This document shows positions 51,976-60,377 of a stretch of 64,000 nucleotides of DNA, one piece after another. This DNA is from Hyphomonadaceae bacterium UBA1849 (GTDB lineage Bacteria; Pseudomonadota; Alphaproteobacteria; Caulobacterales; Hyphomonadaceae). The DNA is taken from NCBI GenBank assembly GCA_002338565.1, contig DDIN01000008.1, positions 1,550,403 to 1,614,402 of the forward strand, given 5' to 3'. How positions within the stretch are numbered: the stretch's first letter is position 1; each line of letters starts with the position of its first letter. The position numbers and the translations under genes are program-made. The notes below the pieces were generated by a model. The model searched no databases and had not been told where the DNA came from. It was given only the letters and a program-made list of their open reading frames with translations.

Positions 51976-52007
51976 CGGGGCGGAGCAATCCGCCCCGATT
52001 TTTTTTT
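51976..52007 (+). terminator. Rho-independent terminator after ompW
   Basis: CGGGGCGGA, loop GCAA, TCCGCCCCG then A and nine T forms a nine-base-pair stem and a long U tract, about 90 bases after the OmpW stop. Confidence 0.94.
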
Positions 52008-52075
52008 GTGCCGTTTCGTGATTTCCGGCTTTGGCGTTACGCTCCCTGAAAAATAAAATATCGGGAGGAAAAAGC

Positions 52076-52936
52076 ATGACCGTGAACGTTAATCCGGCGG
52101 ACTTCACCTTTTTTGAGATTAAACAGCTGTCGCCCATGATCGGCGCTGAGCTCTCAGGTCTGAAACTGTCAGGTGACCTGCCTGATGCGGCTATCTCGGA
52201 AATTCGCCGTGCACTTCTGGAATTCAAGGTCGTCTTTTTCCGCGACCAGCATGAGCTGACGGCTGGAGAGCATATCGCTTTTGCGCGCCGGTTCGGTGAT
52301 CTGGAAATTCACCCCGCGACACCGAAAGGGCAGGAGGCCCCTGAAATCCTTCGCATTACGCATGATGAGACGTCTAAAGGCCGCGAGAATGCCTGGCACT
52401 CGGATGTGACATGGCGACCGGAGCCGTCACTGGGCTCAATTCTGCGTGCACGTGAAGTTCCACCCTTTGGTGGTGATACGCTGTTTTCATGCATGTATGC
52501 CGCCTATGATGCGTTGTCGCCTGCCATGAAAGAGTGGGTAAGTGGCCTTACGGCTCGCCATGACATTGCGCGCGTGTTTGCAGGTCGGCTCAACAAGTCC
52601 ACCGAAGAGCTTCACGCGCAATATCCGGTGCAAGAGCATCCGGTCGTCAGGACACATCCTGAAACAGGACGTCGCACGCTCTATGTGAATACAGCCTTCA
52701 CAGACCAGATTGTGGGCCTCTCAAAGAAGGAGAGCGACTGGCTGCTCGCACATCTCTACACCTTTGCGGCTGTTCCAGAGCATCAATGCCGGTTCCGCTG
52801 GGAAGCCGACAGCCTTGCCTTCTGGGATAACCGTGCCTGCCAGCATTACGCTGCAAGTGACTATTTCCCGCAGCGCCGCGTGATGGAACGTGTGACTATT
52901 GCCGGTGACAGACCTTTCTTCGATCCGGAAAGATAG
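52076..52936 (+). CDS. TauD/TfdA-family Fe(II)/2-oxoglutarate dioxygenase
   Basis: This 286-residue enzyme uses Fe(II) and 2-oxoglutarate to hydroxylate a substrate. The metal triad is HxD in AWHSDVTWRPEPS (H108, D110) and the distal His in WDNRACQHYA (H257), with R268 in PQRRVMERV binding 2-oxoglutarate. The substrate may be taurine, an alkylsulfate or a phenoxy acid; TauD itself cannot be told from relatives here. ATG 52076 follows GGGAGG. The gene stands alone between two terminators. Confidence 0.9.
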   Translation: MTVNVNPADFTFFEIKQLSPMIGAELSGLKLSGDLPDAAISEIRRALLEFKVVFFRDQHELTAGEHIAFARRFGDLEIHPATPKGQEAPEILRITHDETSKGRENAWHSDVTWRPEPSLGSILRAREVPPFGGDTLFSCMYAAYDALSPAMKEWVSGLTARHDIARVFAGRLNKSTEELHAQYPVQEHPVVRTHPETGRRTLYVNTAFTDQIVGLSKKESDWLLAHLYTFAAVPEHQCRFRWEADSLAFWDNRACQHYAASDYFPQRRVMERVTIAGDRPFFDPER

Positions 52937-52946
52937 GCTATCAGGG

Positions 52947-52974
52947 ACCCGCCAAAGCTGTTTGGCGGGTTTTT
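52947..52974 (+). terminator. Rho-independent terminator
   Basis: ACCCGCCAAA, loop GCTG, TTTGGCGGGT then TTTT lies 11 bases after the dioxygenase stop. It is a clear ten-base-pair stem with a U tract. Confidence 0.93.
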
Positions 52975-53050
52975 GTCGGGTTTCTGTCGTGGCGCCTGGT
53001 GCCTCCTCGCACGATGCCAGTCTGGCAGCAGACGAAAAGGGAAACCGGCA

Positions 53051-53530
53051 ATGAGCCTTGCTACACGACGCACGGAAAAAGGATGGTCACAGGAAGACCT
53101 CGCCCAGATTTCCGGCGTGAGCGTGCGCACAATCCAGCGCGCGGAAAGCGGGAGCAAGATCGGTCTGGAATCTCTGAAATGTCTGGCTGCTGTACTGGAA
53201 ACGAGTGTCAGCACTCTCATTGAGGAGCAGCAACCTATGCCTGTCCAAACCATGCCCGAAACACCGCGAACCGACCGCGAGCAGGAAGTGATCGAACAAG
53301 TCGAAGCGCTGAAATGGTTTTATGTCCATCTCGGCTGCTTTCTCATCTTCAATGTTGGAATGCTGGGCTTCAACCTGCTTACTACGCCAGATGAAATCTG
53401 GGTGATCTATATGACTCTGCCGTGGATTTTCGGACTCGCCGTGCATGCGTGGTCTGTCTTTGGAGATGGCGTCGTTTTGGGGCGAGAGTGGGAACAGCGC
53501 GAGTTTGAAAAGCGCATGCGTCAGAAATAA
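53051..53530 (+). CDS. XRE helix-turn-helix protein with 2TM membrane domain
   Basis: This 159-residue protein has an N-terminal XRE-type DNA-binding domain (residues about 3-55: RRTEKGWSQEDLAQISGVSV, then RTIQRAESGSKIGLESLK), a short linker, and a C-terminal 2TM-type domain. The two hydrophobic helices are FYVHLGCFLIFNVGMLGFNL and VIYMTLPWIFGLAVHAWSVF, ending GREWEQREFEKRMR. It would hold the DNA-binding part at the inner membrane. ATG 53051 has AAGGGA upstream; a longer frame from 52973 is rejected. The signal is unknown. Confidence 0.87.
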   Translation: MSLATRRTEKGWSQEDLAQISGVSVRTIQRAESGSKIGLESLKCLAAVLETSVSTLIEEQQPMPVQTMPETPRTDREQEVIEQVEALKWFYVHLGCFLIFNVGMLGFNLLTTPDEIWVIYMTLPWIFGLAVHAWSVFGDGVVLGREWEQREFEKRMRQK

Positions 53531-53560
53531 AAAAAAGCCCGCTTGAGTGAGCGGGCTTTT
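53531..53560. terminator. Bidirectional Rho-independent terminator
   Basis: An A run, AGCCCGCT, six-base loop, AGCGGGCTTTT lies between the XRE-2TM gene and the convergent TonB receptor gene. Confidence 0.9.
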
Positions 53561-53582
53561 CGTATCAGGTCATCGCTGACGC

Positions 53583-55823
53583 TTAGTTGTGGATCGAGAA
53601 GGACACGCCAACAATGCGTGGCTCGTTCACAAAGCCTGTCAGGTTATTGAAGTCGATTGCGCCTTCGAGCACTTCAACATCGGTGATGTTGCGTGCAAAC
53701 ACAGAAGCTTCCCAGCCAGCATCGCTTGCGTAACCTGCGCGCAGGCCACCTTCCCAGTAACCGTCTTCAGAGAACTCGACGCTCTCATAGAGGAAGAAGT
53801 TGGTGTCGCCTTTGTAAGCCCAGTCTGTGTAAGCGAAGAACTCGCCTTCACGGAACGGGATTGCATAGCGTGCTGTGAAGTTCGCAATCCACTCCGGAGA
53901 GTTCGGGAACGGGTTGCCGGAGATGTTGTAGCCGAGGAAGTTGTTGTTGCTGTCGTAAACTTCCGGATCAAGAACTGTACATGGCGCGCCGCAGCCCGGT
54001 GCGATCAAAACGTCATCAAGGATCTCGGTGTTGTTGTAGGACAGGCCGCCTGTGAGAAGCAGGTTCTCGATCGGCGCTGCTTCAACTTCGGCCTCGAAAC
54101 CGTAGCCACGGCCTTCGTCTGCGTTGAACAGAGCAACTGTGTTGTTCAGGCCGCCAACGATTGTCAGCTGCTGGTCTTCCAGAGTGTAGTAGAAGACAGA
54201 CGCGCTACCGCGAACGTTCGGCAGAATGTCAGACTTTACGCCCGCTTCGTAAGAGATAACGGACTCAGTGTCAGCGATAGAGACGAGGTCACCGAATACG
54301 AGACGACCCTGAATAGACGGGCCACGGAAGCCACGTGCGACACGGCCGTAGACGTTGGTGTCTTCGTTCAGATCGTACATCGCTGTGAGGTCCCAGCTGA
54401 TGAAGTCATCGCCGGTCGCACCGTCGATCGGGCCGAGTGGCGGTGCGCCGAACGGGCCAAGCGTACGTGCAACAGAGAAGGTCTTGTCTTCTTGCGTGTA
54501 ACGCGCACCCGCCTGAACGGAGAGACGCTCAGTCAGGTCATATGTCAGAGACGCGAACAGAGCTGAAGATTCTGTGTCGCCCGTACGAACAGCTTCACCG
54601 TTGAGCGGGTTGCCCGGTGCGAGGGTGTCGAAGCTTGTAGACGTGATGTCGACGGTTTCGTCGAACAGGAAGAAGCCAGCCTGACCTGTCAGACGGCCGC
54701 CATTGTCATAGGCAAGGCGAAGCTCGTTTGTGTACTGGTCGATATTGTTGACGCGGCCACCGCTTTCAGACGGGAATGGGATGAAGCCCGGACCGAAATT
54801 GCCAGCGCCGAGGAAGGCTGCGCCGAAGCCGCCGTCAATGTCGCCAACAGATTCAACGTCTGCAGTTTCGAAGCTGAAGATGTAAGTTGCATCGATCGCA
54901 TCAGACAGAGATTTCGTCAGCGTGATCGTTGAGCCCCAGGCGTTCTGGGAGAGACCGTTCTGACCGTCAAAGTAAACCGTGTCGCGGTCGAAGTTTGAGC
55001 CGACACCGTTTGTGCCCGGATCAATAATGTTCGCACGGAACAGACGCGCTGAAGAGCGGTTAGAGCGTGCGTGAACGTTGAAGAGCGCTTCGAAGTCATT
55101 GTCGAATGGCGTGAAGAGTGCCTGACCACGAACGGCATATTCCTGGAAGCCTTCATAGACGTCGTCATAGCCCGTGAACGCGTTGTCGACATAGTCGTCG
55201 CGGTACTGGTAGAGGCCGGACAAGCGAACAGCGAGTGCTTCGTGAACACGGCCACCAACAGCGCCTTCGATTTCGGCGGTGTTGTAAGACCCGTAGGTCA
55301 CGTCGAGATAAGCGTGGAACTCGTCAGTTGGTGCAACTGAGTCGAATTTGATGATGCCACCTGGTGTGTTGCGGCCGAACAGCGTGCCTTGTGGGCCGCG
55401 CAAAACTTCGATGTCTTCAATGTCGAAAACCGGATAGCCCTTAAGGATCGGGTTTTCGTAAGGAACATCGTCATAAACCAGAGACACTGGCTGGGACGCG
55501 TTCAGGTCGAAGTCTGTGTTGCCGATGCCGCGAATGTAGAAGCGCGGGAATGCACGACCGAAAGAGCTCTCCGCGATGACGCTAGGAACGCGCGCAGACA
55601 GGAAGCGGATGTCAGCGCCACCAGACGAGATAACGTCGAGGCGCTCGCCTGAAACCTGGCTTACGGAAAGCGGAACGTCCTGAAGGCTTTCTTCAAGGCG
55701 CTGCGCTGAAACCGTAACGGTATCGAGGCGGGATTCTTCTTCCTGCGCAGTTGCCATTGGAGACACGGCGAGTGCGAGAAGGGCGATAGCGGATGTACTG
55801 CAAAGAGATTTGATCGAGGTCAT
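53583..55823 (-). CDS. TonB-dependent receptor
   Basis: This 746-residue outer-membrane receptor uses TonB energy to bring in a large ligand. A signal peptide (MTSIKSLCSTSAIALLALAV, cut before QEEE), a TonB-box-like LDTVTVSAQRLEES, the plug with DIEVLRGPQGTLFGRNTPGG, and a beta-barrel with strands such as AGVKSDILPNVRGSASVFYY are visible. The end is PRIVGVSFSIHN. The ligand cannot be told. ATG 55823 begins the signal peptide; its AGGAA site is flanked by TCACA and TGTGA arms. The longer frame to 56009 is noncoding-like. Confidence 0.93.
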   Translation of the reverse strand: MTSIKSLCSTSAIALLALAVSPMATAQEEESRLDTVTVSAQRLEESLQDVPLSVSQVSGERLDVISSGGADIRFLSARVPSVIAESSFGRAFPRFYIRGIGNTDFDLNASQPVSLVYDDVPYENPILKGYPVFDIEDIEVLRGPQGTLFGRNTPGGIIKFDSVAPTDEFHAYLDVTYGSYNTAEIEGAVGGRVHEALAVRLSGLYQYRDDYVDNAFTGYDDVYEGFQEYAVRGQALFTPFDNDFEALFNVHARSNRSSARLFRANIIDPGTNGVGSNFDRDTVYFDGQNGLSQNAWGSTITLTKSLSDAIDATYIFSFETADVESVGDIDGGFGAAFLGAGNFGPGFIPFPSESGGRVNNIDQYTNELRLAYDNGGRLTGQAGFFLFDETVDITSTSFDTLAPGNPLNGEAVRTGDTESSALFASLTYDLTERLSVQAGARYTQEDKTFSVARTLGPFGAPPLGPIDGATGDDFISWDLTAMYDLNEDTNVYGRVARGFRGPSIQGRLVFGDLVSIADTESVISYEAGVKSDILPNVRGSASVFYYTLEDQQLTIVGGLNNTVALFNADEGRGYGFEAEVEAAPIENLLLTGGLSYNNTEILDDVLIAPGCGAPCTVLDPEVYDSNNNFLGYNISGNPFPNSPEWIANFTARYAIPFREGEFFAYTDWAYKGDTNFFLYESVEFSEDGYWEGGLRAGYASDAGWEASVFARNITDVEVLEGAIDFNNLTGFVNEPRIVGVSFSIHN

Positions 55824-56160
55824 TTTCACATTCCTGTGTGAGAAGTGGGTGAGACCGGTCATCTCGAAACAGTTCCGGATGACTTCTATGTAAAAAGGGG
55901 CTTCCTCCAGCCTTGAGCTGTCTAAGTCATAAACTGTTTCATCAGAGCAAGACTGAATTGCAGGGTAAGCGGTATGAGCGTGCTTATTAAGCCACATCGT
56001 GCTTTTCACGTCACAATATGGGGTCGATTTCGGGTCTGAATTCCTGGTGCGCTAGATGTGTCGTGTACGGAGCATAGGGGCTCGGCGACAATGCATAGCG
56101 ATCTATCTGTTCGATCACGCGAAACGTGGTAAACTTTGAGTCTCACCGGGGGAGATGGAT
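55824..56160. other. 337-bp divergent intergenic region
   Basis: This region separates the TonB receptor gene and the GTEPFW lipoprotein gene and has no convincing gene. TCACA-N6-TGTGA (55826-55841) flanks the AGGAA site of the receptor gene and may fold over it. The only reading frame is the 62-codon N-terminal extension of the receptor, with no signal or conservation clue. I see no Fur box or known riboswitch. Confidence 0.6.
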
Positions 56161-57024
56161 ATGACTGGCATCAGGCATATTTCAAAGTTCATGCTCTGCG
56201 CTGCGGCGGCGTCGGCACTGGCATCATGTGGCGGGACAGAGTCAGAAGAGCGGTCTGACGCGGCGTCTTCAACGATGCAGGCGAGCAATATTGAGCGCCC
56301 GGTCGTGATTGCGTCAGAGACTGAACGCGTGACCGCAGCGGTCATAGAGGAACCTGTCGTGCTCAATATGCCAGATGAGATTCTCGGCGTTGATCTTCCC
56401 ATTATAATGTCCGGCACAGAGCCTTTCTGGTCAGGCAGTTTCGAGGGCGGCTGGATCACGCTCGACCGGCCCGGACTTCCGCTGATTGAAGTGCCTATTC
56501 CTGAGTTGCCAGACGCTGGCAATGGACGCATGCGGTTTAACACTGAGGGCCTCAATATCACTCTTGCGACGGGTGGATGCGAGGCGGCTGATAGTGAGCT
56601 CAGCGTCACCGTCCTCTTTGAGGATGCCGAGTATGTCGGGTGCGCCGGAATGGAGACGACCGAAGTTCGCGATGGCGGTGACCTGCCTCTCTGGTATCAA
56701 CTTGTGCCCGGCTCGATAGAGGCGATTGATGCGTGTCTTGAGGCTGCGGCCGGACCGCGTTTTGTGCGCGCTCTATATCCGCGAGAGCAAGGCACGGTCG
56801 GCATGATCCTCATTGATGGGGTGGGCCGCTATGAAGAATGCGGAGCGGAAGTCGATACAGGTGAACTCGGCTTCTTTGATCCGGTATCATCCGAGCAGGC
56901 AGCAGTCTGGTTCGATGGAGATGTCATGTTTGCGCGGGCAGATAGCGGGACAAGCTGCAATATACAGCTCAGCTCGCCGCTCGATGCGTCGCTCGGCCAG
57001 TTCCACCCGAAAGGGTGTCGCTAG
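56161..57024 (+). CDS. GTEPFW-motif lipoprotein
   Basis: This 287-residue lipoprotein has a lipobox in SALASCGG and the motif IIMSGTEPFWSGSFEGG, the hallmark of an uncharacterised exported family (COG3650-like, sometimes found with META/HslJ domains). Four or more cysteines in the second half (GGCEAAD, YVGCAGM, DACLEAA, SCNIQL) suggest disulfides. ATG 56161 is six bases after GGGGGAG; ATG 56155 would be too close. It nearly touches the convergent dsbB gene (three-base gap). Confidence 0.78.
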   Translation: MTGIRHISKFMLCAAAASALASCGGTESEERSDAASSTMQASNIERPVVIASETERVTAAVIEEPVVLNMPDEILGVDLPIIMSGTEPFWSGSFEGGWITLDRPGLPLIEVPIPELPDAGNGRMRFNTEGLNITLATGGCEAADSELSVTVLFEDAEYVGCAGMETTEVRDGGDLPLWYQLVPGSIEAIDACLEAAAGPRFVRALYPREQGTVGMILIDGVGRYEECGAEVDTGELGFFDPVSSEQAAVWFDGDVMFARADSGTSCNIQLSSPLDASLGQFHPKGCR

Positions 57025-57026
57025 TC

Positions 57027-57569
57027 TCAGTAAACTGGGTCGCTTGGTTTATCTGCGCGGGCGAGAGCTTTGGTCGCAAAGAAGGCTGACGCACCCGCTA
57101 GCACCAGCGAGATAAGCGCATTGTATCCGGCCATGGAAATGCCGAACAGGCGCCACGCGGCAACATCACAAGACACGGTCCCGATAGGTCGGTTGAGGTC
57201 TTCAAATGACGGAATACCATTAAGAATAGTTGAAGCACTTGCGCCACCCGCGGTGGATGAACAACCAGACGGTCCCTCAAAAATCTCCCATTCGACGCCA
57301 GCATGATAGGCGGCAACGACGAGGCTCGTCATGAAAATGAGGAATAGAAGCACATTCACGGCGCCAAGCAGACGCGGTGTGGACCAGCGCTTTACGACGA
57401 CAAAGCCTATTGCGGCGATGGTCATCGCAGCCCAGTGAATTTCGCGCTGGCGAAGACAGAGCTCGCAGGGAAGATAGTGCCCGAAACGCTCGAATGCGTG
57501 CGCGCCTGCGATCAGGGCGGCAGAGGCGATGAAGGCCAGTACCGGCCAGGATTCGGGCTTTAGCTTCAT
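57027..57569 (-). CDS. dsbB: Disulfide bond formation protein B
   Basis: This 180-residue inner-membrane protein reoxidises DsbA and passes electrons to quinone. It has four hydrophobic helices and the first redox pair in HYLPCELCLRQRE (C35, C38). The second periplasmic loop has GPSGCSST and GTVSCDVAAW, followed by RLFGISMAGYNA, a DsbB hallmark. I chose ATG 57569 after AGGA; ATG 57578 is possible. TCAGG-CATT-CCTGA around that site could fold. The exported Cys-rich proteins of this window would be natural clients. Confidence 0.88.
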   Translation of the reverse strand: MKLKPESWPVLAFIASAALIAGAHAFERFGHYLPCELCLRQREIHWAAMTIAAIGFVVVKRWSTPRLLGAVNVLLFLIFMTSLVVAAYHAGVEWEIFEGPSGCSSTAGGASASTILNGIPSFEDLNRPIGTVSCDVAAWRLFGISMAGYNALISLVLAGASAFFATKALARADKPSDPVY

Positions 57570-57643
57570 TTCAGGCATTCCTGAGAGAATGACAGTGATT
57601 TGCAAATGTGACACTGCGACCGGAGACCGCAGGCATCACTTTA

Positions 57644-58285
57644 TCAGCCGCCAATTCCCATCATGGCAAGCACGCCTTTGATTAATTCTTTGAGAGCTAC
57701 CGGCCCGAGAATGAACAACATTCCGATCCAGCTGATACCGATGATCAGGCCGGCAATCATCATCGCGCCGTCACGCGCCATTAAGCCGAAGGAGACAAGT
57801 GCAACGGCGAAGCCAGGCGTGGTGTTGGTTAGCGGCAGGGGAACCAGAATTGATCCGCAGAACAGGCAAAGAAACGCGCCGATCACGCGCTCTGCGGCAG
57901 AGTGGACAAGAAAGGTCAGACGCGGGCGCGCAATCTTTTCGGCCCAGCCAAAGAATTTGCGTCCCGAGCGTGAAATGCGCTCAAGACCTGCCTTGTCGAT
58001 ACGGCGAGCAGCGAATTTCTCAGGAAGCCATGGTTCATTCCGGCCAAGCACCATCTGAAAAGCGATAGCTGCCATCGGCAAGGACACGATCTGCGGCACG
58101 GCGTAGAGAAACGGGATGCAGCAGGGCAGCGCAAGGGCAAACAGAATTGCGCCGAATGCACGTTCGTCCAGAGCATCGAAAATTTCGCGCAGCGTCAGCC
58201 CCTCTTCCGGCGCGCTGTCGCTTAAACGGTCAAGCGCGGTCAGGATCGATGTGTCTTCGTTCTCGATGGAGGCGGTGTCGGTCAT
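57644..58285 (-). CDS. exoD: ExoD-family exopolysaccharide synthesis protein
   Basis: This 213-residue membrane protein matches the ExoD family, first linked to exopolysaccharide production and alkaline tolerance in rhizobia. It has a soluble N-terminus (LTLREIFDALDERAFGAILF) and about four to five hydrophobic helices, with ALALPCCIPFLYAVPQIVSL and SILVPLPLTNTTPGFAVALV as typical pieces. The molecular activity is unknown. It precedes dsbB by 74 bases on the same strand. Confidence 0.87.
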   Translation of the reverse strand: MTDTASIENEDTSILTALDRLSDSAPEEGLTLREIFDALDERAFGAILFALALPCCIPFLYAVPQIVSLPMAAIAFQMVLGRNEPWLPEKFAARRIDKAGLERISRSGRKFFGWAEKIARPRLTFLVHSAAERVIGAFLCLFCGSILVPLPLTNTTPGFAVALVSFGLMARDGAMMIAGLIIGISWIGMLFILGPVALKELIKGVLAMMGIGG

Positions 58286-58428
58286 ATGGCAACTCTTACG
58301 CGCATCTGACGCAAAGGGGAATCTCCCAAATTACCCGCTTTCTTAAAATCTGTTCGGCTGCAGTATTTGAATGCAGGGCGGAATGGATTTAAGCCATATG
58401 CTGCAGCAGGTTTGGATAGGCAGGTGAT

Positions 58429-59571
58429 ATGGAACTCTCTCGCGGACATGTGAAAGCCGGTTTTGAAGACGTACGTCGCGTGTTCGAAGAGAATTTCGCT
58501 GATGATGGTGAGCTGGGCGCAGGCTTTGCTGCCTATCAGGATGGCGAATGCATTATCAGCCTGCAGGGCGGCTTTGCAGACCGCGCGAAAACCAGACCTT
58601 TCGACGAGCATACGCTGACACCGGTTTATTCTACGACCAAGCCGATCGCCGCGCTGGTCGTCGGCCATGTGGTGGATCAGGCGCCCGGCATCACGCTGGA
58701 TACGCGTGTCGCAGAGTTCTGGCCGGAATTTGCTGCCGAAGGGAAAGACGATCTTACCATCGCAGATCTGCTCAGCCACCAGGCAGGGCTTTGCGGCTTT
58801 GAAGAACGGATTGATCCGGCGCTCTGGCTGAAGCCACGTGAACTGAGCGCCAAGCTCGCAGAAACAGCCCCTCTCTGGTCACCGGTTCCCGATGGCACGA
58901 GTGGCTATCATCCGCTTACATGGGGCTATCTGGCGGGCGAGATCGTCGAGCGTCTTGCGGGGCATTCGCTCGGCACAGTTCTGGCCGAAGATATTACCGG
59001 CACAGCGGCGGGCGGCGATGATGTGATCGACTTCTGGGTCGGCACGCCGGAAAGTCAGCATGACCGGATCAGCGAGATCATGCGTCCGAAAGAAATGCCG
59101 AAGCTTGGTGATCTCAATCGCTACAACAAGGCCGCATTCCTGACGGCATGGTCAGCGCCGGAACGCGGTACGAAAGTCTGGCGGGAAGTTGAAATTCCAT
59201 CAGCGAATGGTCACGGCACGGCGCAAAGCGTTGCGCGGCTTTATTCTGCTTTTGCCAATCAGGGCGTGGTGAAATCACCGCTCATGAGCAGCGATACCTG
59301 GAATGATTTTCTGACCGTCCGCACGACAGGGCAGGATCGTGTCCTGCCATTCAATATCGAATTCGCTGCGGGCGTAATGGGGAATAATTCCGGCTTTTAC
59401 GGGCCAAACCCGAATAGTTGGGGCCATTCGGGCTGGGGCGGTTCAGCTGCTTTCGGAGATCCGGATAACCGGCTCTCCTGCGCATATGTCATGAACAAAC
59501 AGTCGGCGTATTTGCAGGGCGACCCGCGCGCACAACGACTGTTTGATGCAGTGTATGACTGCCTCGATTAG
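58429..59571 (+). CDS. Serine hydrolase of the beta-lactamase/EstB type
   Basis: This 380-residue protein belongs to the class C beta-lactamase/esterase superfamily. The SxxK motif is YSTTKPI (S68, K71); the usual YxN appears as GYHPLTWG, and SGWGGSAAFGDP near the C-terminus stands for the KTG-like HxG region (HSGWGG). No signal peptide is seen, so it is likely a cytosolic esterase (EstB-like), not a beta-lactamase. Its end overlaps the convergent PspB-like gene by four bases. Confidence 0.87.
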   Translation: MELSRGHVKAGFEDVRRVFEENFADDGELGAGFAAYQDGECIISLQGGFADRAKTRPFDEHTLTPVYSTTKPIAALVVGHVVDQAPGITLDTRVAEFWPEFAAEGKDDLTIADLLSHQAGLCGFEERIDPALWLKPRELSAKLAETAPLWSPVPDGTSGYHPLTWGYLAGEIVERLAGHSLGTVLAEDITGTAAGGDDVIDFWVGTPESQHDRISEIMRPKEMPKLGDLNRYNKAAFLTAWSAPERGTKVWREVEIPSANGHGTAQSVARLYSAFANQGVVKSPLMSSDTWNDFLTVRTTGQDRVLPFNIEFAAGVMGNNSGFYGPNPNSWGHSGWGGSAAFGDPDNRLSCAYVMNKQSAYLQGDPRAQRLFDAVYDCLD

Positions 59572-59804
59572 AGGCGGCCAATCTCGTGGGCGAGATTGCG
59601 TTCTGAGTCAGTCGCGATCTTTTCGAGCGTTTTAACACGCTCCCGCAAGTCGGCGACTTCACGGCGCAGGCTATCGACTTCACCGCTGCCAACAGCGGCC
59701 TCGCGATCGCGCTTCGCTTTGATCCAGTTGTTGATGACCCCACCGCCAACGCCAATGATCACGATCAGCACGACCATAGTGAACGGCGCTTCCATTCCAA
59801 ACAT
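59568..59804 (-). CDS. PspB-like membrane protein
   Basis: This 78-residue protein has one N-terminal hydrophobic helix (FTMVVLIVIIGVGGGVINNW) and a C-terminal coiled coil (DSLRREVADLRERVKTLEKI). This is the shape and size of PspB, the small phage-shock membrane protein, though no pspA or pspC is nearby. The TATCGATAAT dyad at 59824 lies just upstream. The role, perhaps envelope-stress sensing, is inference. Confidence 0.75.
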   Translation of the reverse strand: MFGMEAPFTMVVLIVIIGVGGGVINNWIKAKRDREAAVGSGEVDSLRREVADLRERVKTLEKIATDSERNLAHEIGRL

Positions 59805-59823
59805 CTTCTATATCTTTCGATCC

Positions 59824-59842
59824 ATTATTGAATATCGATAAT
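59824..59842. promoter_or_regulatory. CGATAA dyad before the PspB-like gene
   Basis: ATTATTGA-ATA-TCGATAAT has seven of eight arm bases matching and lies 20 bp upstream of the minus-strand PspB-like start. It shares the TTATCGA half-site with the dyad at 6325. Confidence 0.4.
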
Positions 59843-59882
59843 ATAAGATGAGAATCAGGTGCTGTGAAGAGGCTAAATTCAA

Positions 59883-60347
59883 TTAGCCCTTGCCGGTGGA
59901 CCCAAAACCGCCTTCGCCGCGATCTGTTTCAGGCAGAACGTTCACCTTTTCCCAGAGGCCTTGTGTGACAGGTGCCATGACAAGCTGCGCGATGCGCTCA
60001 CCGCGTTCAATGGTGAAAGCCTGATCGCCAAGATTGATCAGAAGGACTTTCAGCTCGCCGCGATAATCAGAATCGATGGTACCCGGCGTGTTGAGGCAGG
60101 TGATGCCGTGCTTGAAGGCGAGGCCAGAACGCGGACGGACTTGCATCTCATAACCGTCAGGAATTGCCATTGAGAGGCCGGTTGGCACCAGAGCGCGCTG
60201 TCCAGGCTTCAGGATAATGTCTTCATCTTCGGGGTTCGCTGCGCGCACATCCATACCGGCAGAGCCTGCGGTTTCGTATTTCGGCAGGCTGAGGCCTTCA
60301 AAATGCGGGAGCGGGCGCACGTGCAGTGTGATGGTGGCAGCGGACAT
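59883..60347 (-). CDS. dut: dUTP diphosphatase
   Basis: This 154-residue trimeric enzyme cuts dUTP to dUMP, keeping uracil out of DNA. All five motifs are seen: GSAGMDVRAA, RPRSGLAFKHGI, GTIDSDYRGE, GERIAQLVMAP and the C-terminal RGEGGFGSTG. It lies 30 bases downstream of coaBC on the same strand, the usual pairing. Confidence 0.96.
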   Translation of the reverse strand: MSAATITLHVRPLPHFEGLSLPKYETAGSAGMDVRAANPEDEDIILKPGQRALVPTGLSMAIPDGYEMQVRPRSGLAFKHGITCLNTPGTIDSDYRGELKVLLINLGDQAFTIERGERIAQLVMAPVTQGLWEKVNVLPETDRGEGGFGSTGKG

Positions 60348-60377
60348 ATAATTTCCCCCGAAAAGTGGCGGTGTTGT

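Noticed and set aside
53589..54566. Plus-strand frame of 325 codons opposite the TonB receptor
   Set aside because: Cys/Val/Arg-rich shadow of the receptor barrel; no start signal.
59568..59804. Phage-shock operon
   Set aside because: Only a PspB-shaped protein is present; no PspA, PspC or PspF is nearby, so the operon call is not supported.
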